NCBI RefSeq assembly: GCF_002954585.1
Contig: NZ_MSCI01000002.1
Span: 1,528,089 to 1,592,088 of the forward strand
DNA from: Vibrio chagasii
GTDB lineage: Bacteria > Pseudomonadota > Gammaproteobacteria > Enterobacterales > Vibrionaceae
Length of the DNA stretch: 64,000 nt
Direction of reading: 5' to 3'
This document shows positions 63,819-64,000 of the stretch, piece after piece. The translations under genes were made by a program, and so were the position numbers. The notes under the pieces are model-generated. The model saw only the letters and a list, made by a program, of their open reading frames with translations, searched no databases and had not been told where the DNA came from. The stretch's first letter is position 1. Each line of letters begins with the position of its first letter.

Positions 63819-64000
63819 ATGGTGAGTACACATACCTCAAAAACAAAAATCACAACCGCTAAGATAAAAAGCATGAAAGGAAAAGGGCGAATAGTGTCAC
63901 TTACTGCCTATACAAAAAACATAACGCAACTAATGGATCCTTATGTCGATCTTATTATTGTTGGTGACTCGCTAGGCATGGTGGCTTATGGCTTTGACTC
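63819..64000 (+). CDS. Ketopantoate hydroxymethyltransferase paralogue (partial, runs off the window)
   Basis: The first 60 codons of a PanB-family protein are present; AAGGAAA precedes the ATG by 4 bases. The segment [38 protein letters not shown] carries the PanB metal-binding VGDSLGMV motif, but TAYTKN replaces the usual TAYDY. PanB adds a hydroxymethyl group to ketoisovalerate in pantothenate synthesis. The divergence and the AraC neighbour suggest a paralogue in an accessory pathway rather than the housekeeping panB. The gene continues past the window. Confidence 0.8.
   Translation, partial: MVSTHTSKTKITTAKIKSMKGKGRIVSLTAYTKNITQLMDPYVDLIIVGDSLGMVAYGFD

Noticed and set aside
1..64000. 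CRISPR arrays, rRNA, tRNA genes or complete insertion sequences
   Set aside because: No regularly spaced repeats, tRNA-like cloverleaf ends or transposase frames were recognised on either strand by eye.

Overview
The window looks like a Vibrio chromosome segment. The evidence is the cqsA/cqsS quorum-sensing pair, a RelV-type small alarmone synthetase, an alkaline serine exoprotease, a Zur-boxed DUF1826 gene, and the cluster sbcB, cidAB-like, cdd, purT, tpm, relV, ihfA, which resembles a V. cholerae chromosome I block from memory. I could not determine the species. All coordinates and motif matches were read by eye. No database search was run.

Layout. 1-8.0 kb: a surface and secretion region with a sterol-desaturase-family enzyme, a Fur-boxed secreted GP42-type transglutaminase carrying a Pep-13-like motif and a lectin domain, a secreted R-S-E ADP-ribosyltransferase, and a pilus operon (DUF4402-type pilin, second subunit, chaperone, usher). 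9.0-18.8 kb: housekeeping genes (sbcB, CidA/CidB pair, cdd with a CRP site, purT with a near-perfect PurR box, tpm, relV), a sulfite dehydrogenase operon with three c-type cytochromes, and ihfA without pheST upstream. 19.3-23.8 kb: a zinc-sparing cluster (Zur-type repressor, dihydroorotase paralogue, gamma-carbonic anhydrase, COG0523 GTPase) and a convergent amidohydrolase. 24-29.4 kb: a MocR regulator divergent from a DMT exporter, then a truncated cqsA next to an intact cqsS.

29.6-41 kb: an AraC/GyrI-like regulator, an ABC-F ATPase preceded by a 26-codon leader peptide with mutually exclusive hairpins, a TauD-type dioxygenase, the exoprotease, an ACT protein, a LysR/hydrolase pair and a Fur-boxed TonB receptor. 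41-50 kb: a decayed P2-type integrase, a chemoreceptor, a WYL regulator with a VOC protein, DUF1826, YceI, an Old Yellow Enzyme relative, a membrane protein, an HU protein and a small basic protein.

50-55 kb: a VirK/YbjX protein, then the strongest candidate for an undescribed system. It is a compact AT-rich cassette made of a 45-residue precursor-like peptide, a perfect 12-bp hairpin, an HExxH protein of the putative RiPP peptide-hydroxylase type, a cupin/JmjC-like oxygenase and a single-chain ABC exporter with a shrunken nucleotide-binding domain. The last three genes overlap at ATGA junctions. 55-64 kb: a glutamate-receptor-like channel, a secreted sphingomyelinase-type phosphodiesterase, a Zur-boxed DUF1007/NicO metal transport pair, a YcxB-like protein, a CSS/EAL c-di-GMP phosphodiesterase, an AraC regulator and the start of a panB paralogue.

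Regulatory threads tie distant parts together. Four copies of a GTTAT-N2-TATAAC-type Zur box precede zur, the amidohydrolase, DUF1826 and DUF1007/NicO. Two Fur boxes precede the transglutaminase and the TonB receptor.
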